Assembly (NCBI GenBank): GCA_020284085.1
Contig: JACEVL010000103.1
Location: 174,001-238,000 of the forward strand
Reading direction: 5' to 3'
DNA length: 64,000 nucleotides
Origin: Aporrectodea caliginosa
Taxonomy: Eukaryota > Annelida > Clitellata > Crassiclitellata > Lumbricidae
Of the stretch, positions 47,021 to 59,835 are shown in pieces. Both the position numbers and the translations under genes were made by a program. Within the stretch, counting starts at the first letter, position 1, and each line of letters starts with the position of its first letter. Below the pieces are notes generated by a model. It was not told the origin of the DNA and did no database searches. It saw nothing but the letters and a program-made list of their open reading frames with translations.

Positions 47021-49445
47021 TATGTAACTAACAGATAAATTACATCAGTTATTGGGTTAAACCGTAGTTTACGTTGCTAAATTATTTCACAAGAAAATAC
47101 ACTACTAAATAATTAACTTTTATATCAGAAAACTTTCGACAGTTCTGGTGCTTTCAAAGCGGATAAATGTCCATGATAAATAAAACCAATCCAACTTCTA
47201 TTTACGCAAAGAATTACTTTTACGGAAAAAATTGGTAATTTATCATTTTAGCGTTCTTTATTATGTACGCATTAAAGCAACTTATTTAATCATTTTATAC
47301 ACATGGCATTTTAATGCCAATGTCCAACATAACTGTCATCAATCCAACTTCTATTTACACAAGTATTTAATCGATCCAAATTCTAATTTAACAACAAACT
47401 ACAAATATTTAATCGATCCAAAATCTAATTTAACAAGAAACCATTGGTAAACTTATAGTATCGGGGGCTGAGTACAGTCTTTGGGTATGCTGCGCGGATG
47501 CTGGACAGTACCAGGTTTTCTAATGAAGACACTAATCCTAACCCTGACCCTAACCGACCCTCACGACGCCTAACCTGATCCTACCAACACTCACGACGCC
47601 AGTAAACTTACGTATTATATCCTTCAGCCCCCGATTCTGTAAGCTTGCCAAACCATTTTCATCAGTCCAACTTCTACTTTCAAAAAATTCTTTCAATCAA
47701 TCCAACTTCTATTTAATCAGGAATTCTTTTCATCAATCCACCTTCTATTTAATCAAGAATTCTAACAACGTAAAGTACGAGATTAAACCATCGTATTAAT
47801 TTAGCAAAGTAAACTACGGTTTAACAAGTTATTGTAGCAAAACACGAAAAAAGCACAGTTGGTTATCGAATTTCAAAGCGGTAAGTTTCACTTTCAGTCC
47901 TCCACCAAAATCTGTTGAAGCACTACTACTAAATACGCGCATAATAAAGCAAGCTTTATACTTATCAGCACCTTACTTAAATGCATAAAAATTTCATATT
48001 TTACAAATATTCCAATAATATTATTATAGTAACGTGGATTAAATGCTTTAATGTCTTACTTTATACAACTCCAATAAACAAAACAACGTATAAACAAAAC
48101 AACGTATCTAGAGAAAAAGCGCTACAAAAAACCTTGAATGTTATAGCGCAATTATTCACAAGTCAGAGTTATTTAGAATACTTACTTGTTTACTTAGTGT
48201 ATTATTTTTGTAAATTGTATTAAGTCATTTTGTTAACTCAAGATACGAGTTCAAAGTTCGGTTCAAACCCCGAAATAAATAATTGTCGAAAAATTCAAAA
48301 CTGACCCGTACCGTAGGCTACTCTGCGACCATCGGACCATGTCCAATGGAAACCCTCCAAATGGAAAATCTCGAAATTGTTTCTTGGATGCGTCCTTGTA
48401 TGTGCCAGGCATGTGCAACGTTTGCTGTTACTAGTAATGTTAGGAATGTTTACGTTTAGTCGAGACCACGGTGTAAGAATGACAGACGAAAGACATAATA
48501 GACTGGGACATAGACGCAGAAGGGCAGACCAAGCATAGTTTGTCAGACAGACAAATACGTTTGATGAGAAACACAGAGATGTAGAAATGGCAAAAAAGAT
48601 TTTGATGTGCAGTATAAAGTTGAGGATCAGGTTTACAGGCTTAGCCTAAACAACGTATTTTTTCTAAACAAAATGATGTTTAAAGTAATCGCATATCTTT
48701 ACCAAAAGTATCTTAAAGATTCCAAAACGGCAGTAATTTGTGGGTATGTAGAGTATTTGGCGAACATTTACTATCGGGTAGGCCTATAAAAGTATTGTAT
48801 TGTATTTGGCTATTTATAAAGCGCTTCTCACAGCAAAAGCCTTTCAGAAGCGCGAAGTATTATGAATGCATTTGAACATAATAGCACTTAGGCCTATGAA
48901 GCCTTGATAGGCTACATAGCCATTGAAAAGCTACAACATGGACCAAAACTACAACAATGCACTGATGTTCACATTGTCATTAAATGACAACTCGCACAAG
49001 CCTTTCTGATCCAGGTATGTATTGTAGTGTTATTGTAAGGACTTGACAGGAGTATGATAGAGAATTTGATGGCAACTTTTTTTGAAAAAGCCCTTTCTGA
49101 TTTGTGGCTGTTGGGTGGGTTGTTGGTATGTCCAGGCTTTTCTGTGAATCTCTGTTCAAAATTGAGGTAAACCCAACTTCTTACTTATGGTTTATGGTAA
49201 TGCAAAACTTATGTAACTTTTCTTCTATCCATTGTTGTGGTTAAAGAAGTGATTAGAAAATATGTTCTATTTCCTGGTACTGTTATTGTTATTGTAAAAG
49301 TAAATATGGTTGCTCTCCCTGCGAAGTTCCACGCTGCATTAAAGGAAGATGAGGAAGGGCAAATCTTCTTAAAAACTTCTAACAATTCAGTTGTTCTTCC
49401 CTATTATCACATTGTACAATGCATTTCTTACCTGTCAGCAGCCTA
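47021..49445. other. Region between the ARL6IP4-like start and the LINE
   Basis: Starts with the probable promoter of the minus-strand ARL6IP4-like gene. Contains pieces of the CATCAATCCAACTTCTATTT family (47185-47450, 47655-47765), a TIR element and a LINE end (48805). Short open frames near 48345 and 49300 are possible first exons of the plus-strand adaptor, but none has convincing borders. Confidence 0.4.
47449..47646. mobile_element. Short copy of the AAACTTATAGTATC TIR element
   Basis: The left end AAACTTATAGTATCGGGGGC and the right end in reverse AAGCTTACAGAATCGGGGGC bound 198 bp with CCTAACCCTGACCCTAACC inside. It shares a block of about 22 bp (the complement of TTAGGCGTCGTGAGGGTCGG) with the longer copy at 34832. 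Confidence 0.75.
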
Positions 49446-50559
49446 TTTGTCTCTTTGACTGCTTGTGTGTTGCCACGGTCCTTGGTATGACTGGTTTAAA
49501 GCCAATAAGCTTTCCCTTAACCTACTGAAAACTAACTATATTCTGTTCTCTTCACACAGGAAACTCCAGCCATCTCACCAAGGCTCAGTTCTGATAGACG
49601 GAACTGTCATTCCCCAAGTTAAGTCAGTAAAATTTCTTGGCATTTATATAGACCAGCATATCACATGGAATGACCACATTGACCATATATCATTGAAAAT
49701 AGCAAAAAATGTAGGAATCATATCTAGACTAGCCCATATACTACCCACGAGCATTCTCCTTACTTTATATTATTCCTTAATCTATCCTTACCTAACCTAC
49801 TGTAATATGATCTGGGCTTCTAACTACCCATCAAGACTCAACAGAATTATTATATTGCAAAAAAGAATCATTCGTATTATAAGGCGACTTCCATATAACT
49901 CCCATACTGATCAGGCCTTTGCTTACCTAGGTATTTTAAAACTTCATCAGATAAAATTAATGCAAACAGCTGAATTTATGTACCGCTACACTAAGAGAGA
50001 ACTGCCAAATGCATTTGATAATTATTTTGACCTAGTCATGGACATCCACTCCTACCATATAAGAAACCCAGCACAATACAGAGGTGAATTTGCTCGCACC
50101 AATACAAGGAGCTTCGCAATTAAAATAGCAGGCCCATCTCTATGGAACAGTCTGCCACAGGTTCTCCGTGATATTCCAAGTCGTCCCCACTTCAAGAGGG
50201 AGCTTAAACTTTATATTATGAAACAATATTAAGATATCTGATTAACTGCTTTTACCATTGTTTTGTTGATGCATCTGTCTGTAGTTAAGATAGCTAAGTT
50301 TAAATAAAATAATGTCCTATGTTACTCATTATGTCAATCACAACAGCTTATAAACTGCTGTCTTGAAATGATCTAGTTACATAGGTGGCCCTACTTAGCG
50401 GGACTATCGTCCCTTTTGGGCTCCTCCTTTTGGTACCCACTGAATGTTGTACCCATTGAATGTTGTCCAGCTTTATCTATTATTACTTAATCTGTTTGAT
50501 ATATATTTTGTGAGATGCTCATTTTCTGTTATGTTGCAACGTTCTTTGGTGCCAATAAA

Positions 50560-50592
<33 letters not shown>

Positions 50593-50714
50593 ATGTCAAT
50601 CTTTCGCTGTGTGTTTTTCGGTGTCTGAGGTTCTGTGTGTGTTTGTTCTGTTGGTTGGTCTTTTTGTGTTTGTCTCTTTGACTGCTTGTGTGTTGCCACG
50701 GTCCTTGGTATGAC
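49446..50714. repeat. 46-bp perfect direct repeat flanking the LINE
   Basis: Copies at 49446-49491 and 50669-50714 (starting TTTGTCTCTTTGACTGCTTG). About 75 bases lie between the (GATT)n tail and the second copy. It may be an unusually long target duplication. Confidence 0.8.
49492..50595 (+). mobile_element. 5'-truncated LINE, RT C-terminal frame, (GATT)n tail
   Basis: An open frame of about 245 residues starts inside the element (WFKANKLSLNLLKTNYILFS) and runs through VKFLGIYIDQHITWNDHID, LTLYYSLIYPYLTYCNMIW and AGPSLWNSLPQVLR to the stop at 50232. The 3' end is a (GATT)n tract at 50565-50591. A perfect 46-bp direct repeat (49446-49491 and 50669-50714) flanks the insertion. This is the best preserved LINE fragment here. 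Confidence 0.85.
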
Positions 50715-50748
50715 CATTGACTTTATAAACTTATCTCAAATGTCACAG

Positions 50749-50918
50749 GAGTTTGGGGTTTGGACAGTGGACTCTGAGGTGATCAATTCGAGTCTTGAAG
50801 ATATTGGATTTGACTCAGAGTCAAGAAAGAAAGACTCAAAGTCCAACTCAGAGGCTCAGCGACTCAAATTTAAAACTGGGCTAAGATACAAGACCAAGAC
50901 GACAAGACAACTGTGGAG
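50749..50918 (+). CDS. Candidate 5' exon of the SH2 adaptor gene
   Basis: The stretch is bounded by a good acceptor (ATGTCACAG) and a GTAAAC donor, is open throughout in the frame EFGVWTVDSEVINSS to TRQLWR, and ends in phase 2. That is exactly what the SH2 exon at 55409 needs; the join would read LWRWFLELATREQ. The peptide is acidic and serine-rich, like a linker. No domain is recognised and no transcript is available, so this is a phase-based guess. Confidence 0.3.
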
Positions 50919-51119
50919 GTAAACATTATAATCAGAGAAATGTGTGTAAGAAGAGAAATGTGTAAAAAGTTAGCTTGAGCTAATCATGAGAGGCAGCCAA
51001 AGCCCATGTGTTTAGTCTTAGTGACTTCATTTTCTTGGCCTCAGCATATGAATGTGGGTGGCCAGCAGCCTGATATTGAGTCAACAGTGTACAGTAGGCC
51101 TAAGTGTAACTCATTTTAT

Positions 51120-51255
51120 AGATTTTGTGAGTTCACCGGCGGGAGTGAGAGTGCAGCAGCAATGGTAAAACATCTCCCAGCCCTGACAGGGCTGATCTGA
51201 ACCATCAACCTCTTTATTGACAATCCAGTATGCTAACCAGTAGACTACTGAATAC
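51120..51255 (-). repeat. tRNA-derived SINE fragment
   Basis: On the minus strand TAGTCTACTGGTTAGCATAC and GGTTCAGATC are spaced like A and B boxes. The rest is unclear. Confidence 0.5.
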
Positions 51256-51639
51256 TCTCTAATGTCCATTCAATGTGCTTAAGCCATCGGGCAAACATAC
51301 GAAAGCGCCATAGAACAAAGGGCCCGGTGGTATGAGCCAGTTAATGACCTTCCAGTGTGTTTGCATTTGCAGACGGCTTTGGAGATATATCCTACAAGAG
51401 GCACAGAGAGCGTTGCTGCCTTAGTGGTCGGCTCAGTGTTATGGTCTAGGACCTTTGAACAAAGGGAACAGGAAGAAATATGTTCAATCCTGTCAAGAGA
51501 ACAAAATCTTTGTCATGCTTCACTGCTTTATACTGCAGGGTTTCCTTAACAGAGGTTTGGTTGGACCAGCGTGTCCAAAAGTGTTTCATGTCTGGTCAAT
51601 GGTGCTACCGGTATGCCAGCAAGTATCTAGAAACGTTCA

Positions 51640-52240
51640 TACCTACATAAATACACACATACATATGTATATGCACACACACACACACACATACATAGTA
51701 CATACATTGACACATGCATGCACATAAATACATTATACTTGCTGGTCTGCATAAACACATGCATATATCTATATATCAGCGCTCGTGAATAAGCTGCTGG
51801 TGCCCTGCGCTTGGCTTTCGAGTGGCGCTTTAGAAGTTTGGAGATTACGATTACGATTACGATATATACATATGAAATACTTATACATACATGCTTACAA
51901 ACACTTGCATACATACATAATTATTATATGCATACCTGTATGCATTCATGCATACATACATGATGCATGCATACACAATTACACATATGCCTATAATATA
52001 TGGACTCGCATACTTACACAAACACATACATACCTGTATCGATACATACATATATACATACGATCATGCACACATGCTTGCATACATGTATACATGCAAT
52101 CATGTACTGTATATGCATAAGCATACATAGCAGATAGAGCACCACGGAATAATTATCTGTGACTATTACGGCCACTTTGGTGTCTGCTTTATTGAGACAT
52201 GTATGCATTCATGCGTACATACATAAATACATACCTTTTA
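51640..52240. repeat. (CATA)n-rich tract
   Basis: CATACATA-type repeats interrupted at 51777-51865 by a segment nearly identical to 14545-14620 (GCTTTCGAGTGGCGCTTTAG), a LINE 3' piece. A related TATG-rich tract follows at 52495-52790. Confidence 0.85.
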
Positions 52241-52385
52241 TGAGCATGTACTATGTTTAGGTAGTGCATGGTTTTATGAAGCGGCTGTTTTAATGGCAGA
52301 TCGTGACACAGGAAGATATTTACGACTACAGTAGGAGTCGACTACACATGGTTCTCAGATTAACTCTGCTCATCTTATGTTACAG

Positions 52386-52436
52386 TTTATTCCATAGCAA
52401 AACAGGAAAATGTCACAGACAGCATTCAACTACCAG
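52386..52436 (+). CDS. Candidate 51-bp exon of the SH2 adaptor gene
   Basis: A TTACAG acceptor and a GTAACA donor flank 51 bases that are open in two frames. In phase 2 to 2 the exon could sit between the candidate exon at 50749 and the SH2 exon at 55409. In phase 1 to 1 it reads YSIAKQENVTDSIQLP, a pattern that could be strands of a PH domain. The two readings are exclusive and neither is proved. Confidence 0.25.
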
Positions 52437-53349
52437 GTAACATTACTTTCTTAACATTAAAATAGGTAGGTATGTTTTGGGGCATTTATATAATGTGATG
52501 TATTTATATGTATATATATTATATATGTGTATGCTTCAAAGCTTTAGTATTATGTATGTATCTCTTTATGCTTCAAGGCATTTGTAAAATGTACGTCATT
52601 TATTTATATAATGCATGTACGTGTATGTATGTATCTATCCAGGCATTTATGTTATATATAATGTATCTTTCAAGACATTTATATAATTTGTATATCTGTG
52701 CATGTATATATTTATGTATATATTTATGTGTGTGTGTGTATGTATGTGTGTGTATGTAAGTTCGTATGTATGTATGTATGTACAGTATATATTTATGAAA
52801 AATGCATTAAATGGCACCTATTAACAGTTTCAATGATGCTGCTTGACGTGTTACTATGTTTGATATGCAAAGGGATGCAGGTCTTTGTGCTATTCAGATT
52901 TTTTTAATCCTTTATTTTTTACCATAAAAATGAAACTGAAAAGAAAATTCAAATAGCTGATATAGTTGCTTCATTGTCCAGATTCTTATTTACTGTATAT
53001 ATATGCACAGATATACAAATTATATAAATGTCTTGAAAGATACATATATATGCATCGAGCTTCCTTCATAATATTTGTGGTCTTGAAGGCATAAAATTTA
53101 AAACAAATATATATAAATGTGTAGACTAAAATATAGGCCTAATGATGCAAATGTTATTGTGAAAAGTAATGCATGTAGGTATGGGTTTTGCCATTTATAT
53201 GGTGCCTTTTAAGTATGTCTTTTGAGACATATGGATTTTGAGACTTGGATTTTGAATCTATATCCATGTCATTGGACAACAGATGTCATCTAAGTAGGTC
53301 ATGGCATCATTAAGGTTTTTCGGCTTCTAATTTTATCGTCGTCTTGTGG

Positions 53350-53480
53350 GTCATGGTTGCCGAATGGGTAGGGTACTCGGCATGTAATGCAGAGAGTACG
53401 GATTTGAGCAGTCACTGTGTGGCTACGACCTTGAGCAAGTCCTTTACTCAGTTGCTCAGTTCCATTGATATTCTATTGTA
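53350..53480 (+). repeat. tRNA-derived SINE (family 3-like)
   Basis: GGTTGCCGAATGGGTAGGG resembles an A box; GACCTTGAGCAAGTCCTTTA follows. The B box is degenerate. Confidence 0.55.
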
Positions 53481-55408
53481 TATTATGTGTGCACTTCTGA
53501 ACTTTGCCAAGAGCACAATGTCAGTTTATACAGTTGCGTTGTGTTGTTGTTTTAGTCTCATCTTTTCTACATTGACCCGAGTGCAAACAAGTACTTACCA
53601 CTGTGAGTAGAGCACAAAATATTACATAAATGATTTATTACAGTTTAGTTACCATAAATAAAGAAAGAGCGCCAGAGTGCAAATTACGGGAGGAAGGAGG
53701 GGCACTTGTTTCCTTTTCCATGCATCTCTGAGTTAGCAATGGATGAGTCCTTAGCCATTTACTTTCCACTTATGAAGACAGATGTGTATATACTGTAATT
53801 AGATATTTATATAGCACCTTTTCAGGATAAAAACTAATTGAGGTAAATGTCATTAAGAAAATTTCTTTTATAAGTAAGAAAAAATATGCAGGAAACTGGT
53901 TAGGGCCACCAATGACAGGTACACGAACACATGGAGACCAAACAACGAACTCCCATCCACAGCTGATAGAATCTATGGGCCAAGTTGTGTCAATAATGTG
54001 GAATGACGACAGCCACATAATTATGTACCATGATTTGTATGCATCTAGGCAACATGGCTCCTTTGAACTACCTCACAAAAGCACTGCACTCTTGGTTCTT
54101 TAAGATGGGCAGTTAATGTAGGTCTATGTTTAATTGAGAGTCAAAGGAAACATCATGCAATGGAAGACTATTGCAGGATGATCCACTACACGTGAAGAGC
54201 ACAATGGGCTTAGGTTGATCTGCTAACATGCATCACATCCCCATGTATGTAATTGTGGTTTTGTGTGATTGTAATCACAGATTTATATAGTACCTCATCA
54301 AGAGTGACTCATCAGAGCTGCTTAGTTCTTGATCATACGTAGAGCACCTCTGCCTGATGAGCTTGTCGTGGAAAATCGAGACAGCCACCTTTAGCATGTG
54401 TTGTGGGGCCTAGTATTAGTTTTCTGTCCTGACCAGCTGGCTATAATTGTCGATGGCCATGTTTTTGAAGAAAGACTTTTCATGCTTGGATGAACATCAA
54501 AGATGGCAGCTGAGATCCAGGTCAGTAGTTGGTAACAATGGCGATTGGGGAAATGCTGCCGTGAAGCCTGCTAGTACCTGCTACTGAGCAGAGCCTCAGC
54601 AGTGGTGAAGCTAGGCTGCAGTCTGATTGGCACGTTTTGAACACAGCTACTGTGAGCTACACACTAAGAAAGACAGCTCAATCGCACCATTCCCAGAGTA
54701 AGCTGTAAGCAACCCAAGGCATTGCGCATCAACGTTGTGTGTAACCTTTTGGTGCAAACCTGAATAGCACAGCTCGCAAGGCAGTTTTAAGCGATGTCTA
54801 CACAGATTATGCTCAGCCAAATAGAACACCCATCAGTGAAGCCTTGTATTTGACAGTCTTCACATAATTAACAATGCAAAAAGTTTTATTTGATTTTAAA
54901 AGCAGGTGGTGAATGTGTTCAGTTTAACTGCAAGTTTTCTTAGAAATCTGGCATCTGTTCACATGGAAAAATGTCTCATGATGTTTGCTTGTTGTCTGGC
55001 AAAGATATTTTAAAAAATCATATGCTTAAGACATCATACAAAATCACATACAGTCCATTCATTTACAGACAATACTTACCATTACATTACATTTTATGCA
55101 TTACTTTATTACAATGTTATTTGCTCCCTCTTCTTTCTTTACCTGTATTCCATAAGCACTTGAAACCAGTTTGTTCAATCCTGGTTTTATATCATTAGGT
55201 TGGGAGTGCCTCTGATGAGTCACCTCTCTTGAAGAGGCTCTATATCAATATTGGATTATGATTACGAGTATTCATAGCATCAAATGCATTATGAACGTTG
55301 CTTAGCCTACACTTGAGCCACTTTTGATTGGCTGATATGATTCTGTTTTCATGCAGTGGAGTCTGGCAGAAGATCCTGTTGTGCTTACGTTGTATAACAT
55401 TATTGCAG

Positions 55409-58400
55409 ATGGTTTCTTGAGTTGGCGACACGAGAGCAAGCAGAGAAAGTGTTGAGTCGGTCGGTAGGTAACGTTCTGATGAGGTCACACCCGAGCTTCG
55501 AGAGCACAGGAAAATACGTCATCACCTATCGAAAGGAAACAGACAGGTGAGACGCAGACGACACAATCACAACTGGCTGAGCACAGACACTATAGCCAAG
55601 CATGTTTATTTCAATTTTCTTAACAGTCAGCCGACAGCAAATGCCATGGTGACAAGTCTTCTTGCAATTATTCCATTAACTCAGTGGATTGCAGAGTTGC
55701 CACGAATCCATGAAAACCTGGAAAGTCATGGAATTAGACTTTGAAAACTGTAAGGCCTGGAAAACCTGGAAACAGGTGTTTTCCCAAAACAAATCCTGGA
55801 AAGTCATGGAATTTGAAAAAGGCTAGGTCATGGAAAATCATTACTAGACATATTTCTAATCATATTTAAAAATTTAGATGAATATTACATCGATGAAACA
55901 GTTAGAAAGTAGGAGTCCTTTTTTGTCCAAAATAAGTCTTAAAAGTAATTGAAAAAGGTCATGGAAAGTCATGGAATTTTGTTTATTAACCCTGTGGCAG
56001 CCCTGCAGAGTTGCTGATATTATTGCAATTGTATGTACAATTGTAAATGTATACATACATGGACACTAGAAAAGTCATCGCATTTGATTTCTGAACCTTA
56101 CTGTTGCCTTTCCTATATGCATTACTGATGGCACTGAAGATTTGTATCATTTATAAGTAGCTCTTATGTTGCCGAGTGTATATTGTGCTACTTTAATAAT
56201 TAAATATTTCAGTATTTTAAATGCTACTCTGTCCAAATAAATTAAATTGAATTATCTAGAAAATTCTAGATTAGATTAAAATGTTTCATTTTGTTTAGTT
56301 TCAGACATTACCTTCTCCTGAACACTCCAGATGGCTTTCGACTTGATATTGACCACAAGGTTGTTTCCTGCTTTCCTTCAATAGCAACAATTCTGTGCTA
56401 GTGCTAAATTACTTGTTGATCTTGAAGTGTACCAGTCAGTGTTATTCTAACGTTGCTGAGAATTTCATTGTGGTTGTTTAGTCTGGTGACAACTGAACTG
56501 ACTAACAAACATACCCTTGTTAAATTGTTTTGAGATCCCTTTACCATTTTTATAGCATACCTAGCAGTGTAGATGATATTGAAAGTTTCATGACCATATT
56601 AGGAATTTATGAACTCATGTTCCAATATGGTTGTTTACAGTTGTAATATTGTAAGTTTACAGGTTTTCAGGTCATATAAATTACAAGTATGTGGTTTATA
56701 TGTATCTAAATTACAGCACAGTCCAGAAGCTTTGCCTATGTTGGGCCCACCAGCTGGAATCACATTTCTCGAGAGCTACGGTTCGAGTGCCTCAGTTTGT
56801 CCCTTCCACCGTTTTGTAGGCACCCAACGTCTGTATCATGTGACAGTAATTTAACTGGTTCAGGAGCACCACTGATCAGTTTTCTTCTTGAAGTTGCGCT
56901 TTATAAATGTCAGACTAAAATTACCATTACATATATCATATTGCAAGTTATATAATAGCATAATTATTATAAGTCTACAGACCATATTGGAAGTTAATAG
57001 AATCTCCTAAACAGCAGGTAGCGTACATTGCATTGAAAAGTATTTGTGCTTTTGGCAGAACAATCGTCCTGTTAACTGTCTATCGGAAGCCATGGATTTG
57101 TTTGTGAAGTTAGTTGGTCGTACAGCGCAACCAATCGACTGTGGTCAGTTGTGCTTTGAATCTTCTTGTAGAATAGATGGATATAGAGACAGTTCACTGT
57201 ACATTACTGAAGATTGCATTGACGATACTTAACCGTATGTCTGTTGGAATGTGAGTAATGCATAGACACACATACATTCAACCATCTGGGGAGGGGAGAT
57301 GGCTGAATGGTAACATGCTGGCACGAAGATCAGAAGGACACGGGTTCGATACCCGCTAGCCCCATAAGGTTTACTCAGCCTTCAACTCCCTATGGGCGAC
57401 CAGCATGTATTTTGTATTTGTAAAATGAGCAGCAGGACAGACAGGCTCCTTGCAGACTGCCATACAGTTAAATTCGACTCCTGTTAAACGTGTTACTACT
57501 ATATCATGTAATCTTCCTACGTACTTGTCAGTTGAATTAATAAACGAATATTATTATACAGTCAAGTTTCCTCAAACGCATTTGTGTAGATCAAAATGAT
57601 CTACATAACAGTGAGGGAGAGGACTGGCCACTGACCCGCACTCCTGCTGCATTTCTAAACAGTAGCTAACAGGCACCATTTATTGCTATGATGCATACAT
57701 GTACATCTGTGTGATTTCAGCAAGATTTCCTAAGGACTCTTGTCAGATAAATGAAGGTAAAACAGTCATTTGGGGTGAATAATAGTCTAGTGGTTAGCAC
57801 GATCGTATCGATGCTCAGCTGTAGTAAACCTAGAGATTGGTCGTTCAAATCATCAAAAGATTTGTGACTACTAGTGAACTTGGCTTTAAAATCAGTACAC
57901 TGACAATACGTTGTCAGTTAGAAGACGAGACGGTGAGGGAGAGGACTGGCCACTGACGCTCATATGCCATGTCTAAATAAAACGAACTCTAACACTTCAT
58001 ATTCATGACTACATCTTGGAGTTAGATCAACAGACTGGCACTATTACTTTCTTCTTTGATGAGGTCCATACCAGTGTTTTGTATAGTTTCTAACTGCATT
58101 GTCGTGTTCACGTATTCTTTCCATTTTTAAAGTGTATTGATTTGACTGTTTGGTGGACAGGTTCGTCATCTGAATATGTGAATACACACGTGCTGTGCGC
58201 CACCACTGAAAACACAAAGAAGGGAACAAACATTAACAGTCAGTTTAATCTCTCTATATGCGATTCCTTTGTGATACTAGAATCTCATGCCACCACAAGA
58301 ACAAGAGTATCCTGCAATAACACAATGTCTTGCAACACCAGACTTTATTGCCACAAAACATCTTGCAACAACAGTAGCTGGCCATAATCTAAGCTAATGA

Positions 58401-59794
58401 CTTCTATACTTGGTCGTTATCATAATGCACAAGGAGGCATCAACAGTGGTTACTTCAAGTGAAATTCTTAATCCACTTGAGAAGCACAGACAAAATTCAA
58501 TTTGATAAGGAAAGCAGAGAATCAGACTATTTTGGACAAGTAAGTTGAAAGATGTAAATCTTAAGTTTATACCTTAACGACAACAAAGAACTGACAAAAT
58601 GCACTGATCGAGGCAGCGTATTATATAGCTTTGGACCAGCTATGGAAACCCCTTAGAGCTCATACAGTTCTGGTGCTAGGCACAGCAAGAGTTCAGACTT
58701 CAGAGTATTGGTGCATCGAGTGCAGTATTTGCTTTTTAAAGGGGTGAGCAAAGAGCAAACCGTTTGGCTGATTAAAATATAATGCCTTTTGGACAATAAG
58801 ACAGATTTTTAACTAGATTCTTTGCTCAAGTGACAGACAGTGCACTGAATGCAAGATCGGTGTGATATATATTGTTACTTAGTGGTCTCTGTTATGGCTC
58901 TAGGCAGAGAGTTTTTGGTGATTGTAGATTGTGTGAATCGCTATTAGTGAGGCCCACTGTGAATTACAATAATCCATCACATATGCTTTGCTTGATACTT
59001 GTAGAAAATGTGTCTAGAAACCCTGGATTTTCAACTGGATCTTTGCAGACATCTCACAATTACATCAACACACCGCAAGCTTCAGCTATGGGGCAGCTGA
59101 ACAGTGAGTAGCCAGTAACATCACTTTGATTCCGATTCTGGTTGTTTATAACATATATTCTTTTTATTATTTAAGTCAGTTTTCAATATGATCTTACAAG
59201 CAAGACCTGACATAACAGATTAAGGTATTATTAGTATTTTTTGCCCAAGATACAAATAATGCCCTGGGACTTAAAAAAAGATCTGGAGAATTGTTGATGT
59301 CTGGATTGACTAAGCTTCATCAAGTTCAGGCAGGGAGAGAGTGCTGCGAAAGGTGACAGCATTAAATCATTGGATCACTACTGAGAGACGCTCCAGATAT
59401 ACACATTAGACAGCACCCAAGCTCTGTGATAAAAACAAACCCTGTGTTATTACTATTATGGCATTTGGAACATCTACATTTTATCCAACTATGGCAAGGA
59501 AAGGTAGTGCAAGAGGCAATGGAGTTAAAATGCTGAATTATCAGAGAAGGTGTTGAACAGGCTAGTGTCTCTCATATCCCTGGAATTAATGTGATAAAGT
59601 TTACATCCCAAATCCATTTTGAATGCTACACCAATAACACCATTATTATTATTATTATTACCAGTATCACATTTATTATTATTATTAATAAATTGTATTG
59701 CAGGCTGTCTGTTCTGTTAGTAGTTAAGATTTAAATTGCATAACATGTAAATGTACAGCGCAGTGCGTTTGTCAGGCACTTCAATAAAGAAAAG

Positions 59795-59835
<41 letters not shown>

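Noticed and set aside
47535..47600. Interstitial telomere (CCCTAA)n
   Set aside because: Only a few imperfect units, located inside a short TIR element.
48345..48410. MSNGNPPNGKSRNCFLDASL with a GTATGT donor as a start exon of the adaptor
   Set aside because: Plausible start, but no following exon of the right phase could be shown.
54440..54530. ATGGCAGCTGAGATCCAG with a GTCAGT donor as a possible first exon
   Set aside because: Phase 0 at the donor does not fit the SH2 exon, and the other open frame hits TAA near the only good acceptor.
55346..55408. A VESGRRSC reading just before the first SH2 exon, like a PTB-domain (FRS2/DOK) strand
   Set aside because: The frame meets TAA before WFLEL, and no GT in the stretch gives the needed phase. 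The downstream exons are clearly SH2, so this is chance.
57293..57370. Possible tRNA gene
   Set aside because: A and B boxes are present, but the acceptor and anticodon stems pair poorly and the 3' part matches another SINE copy.
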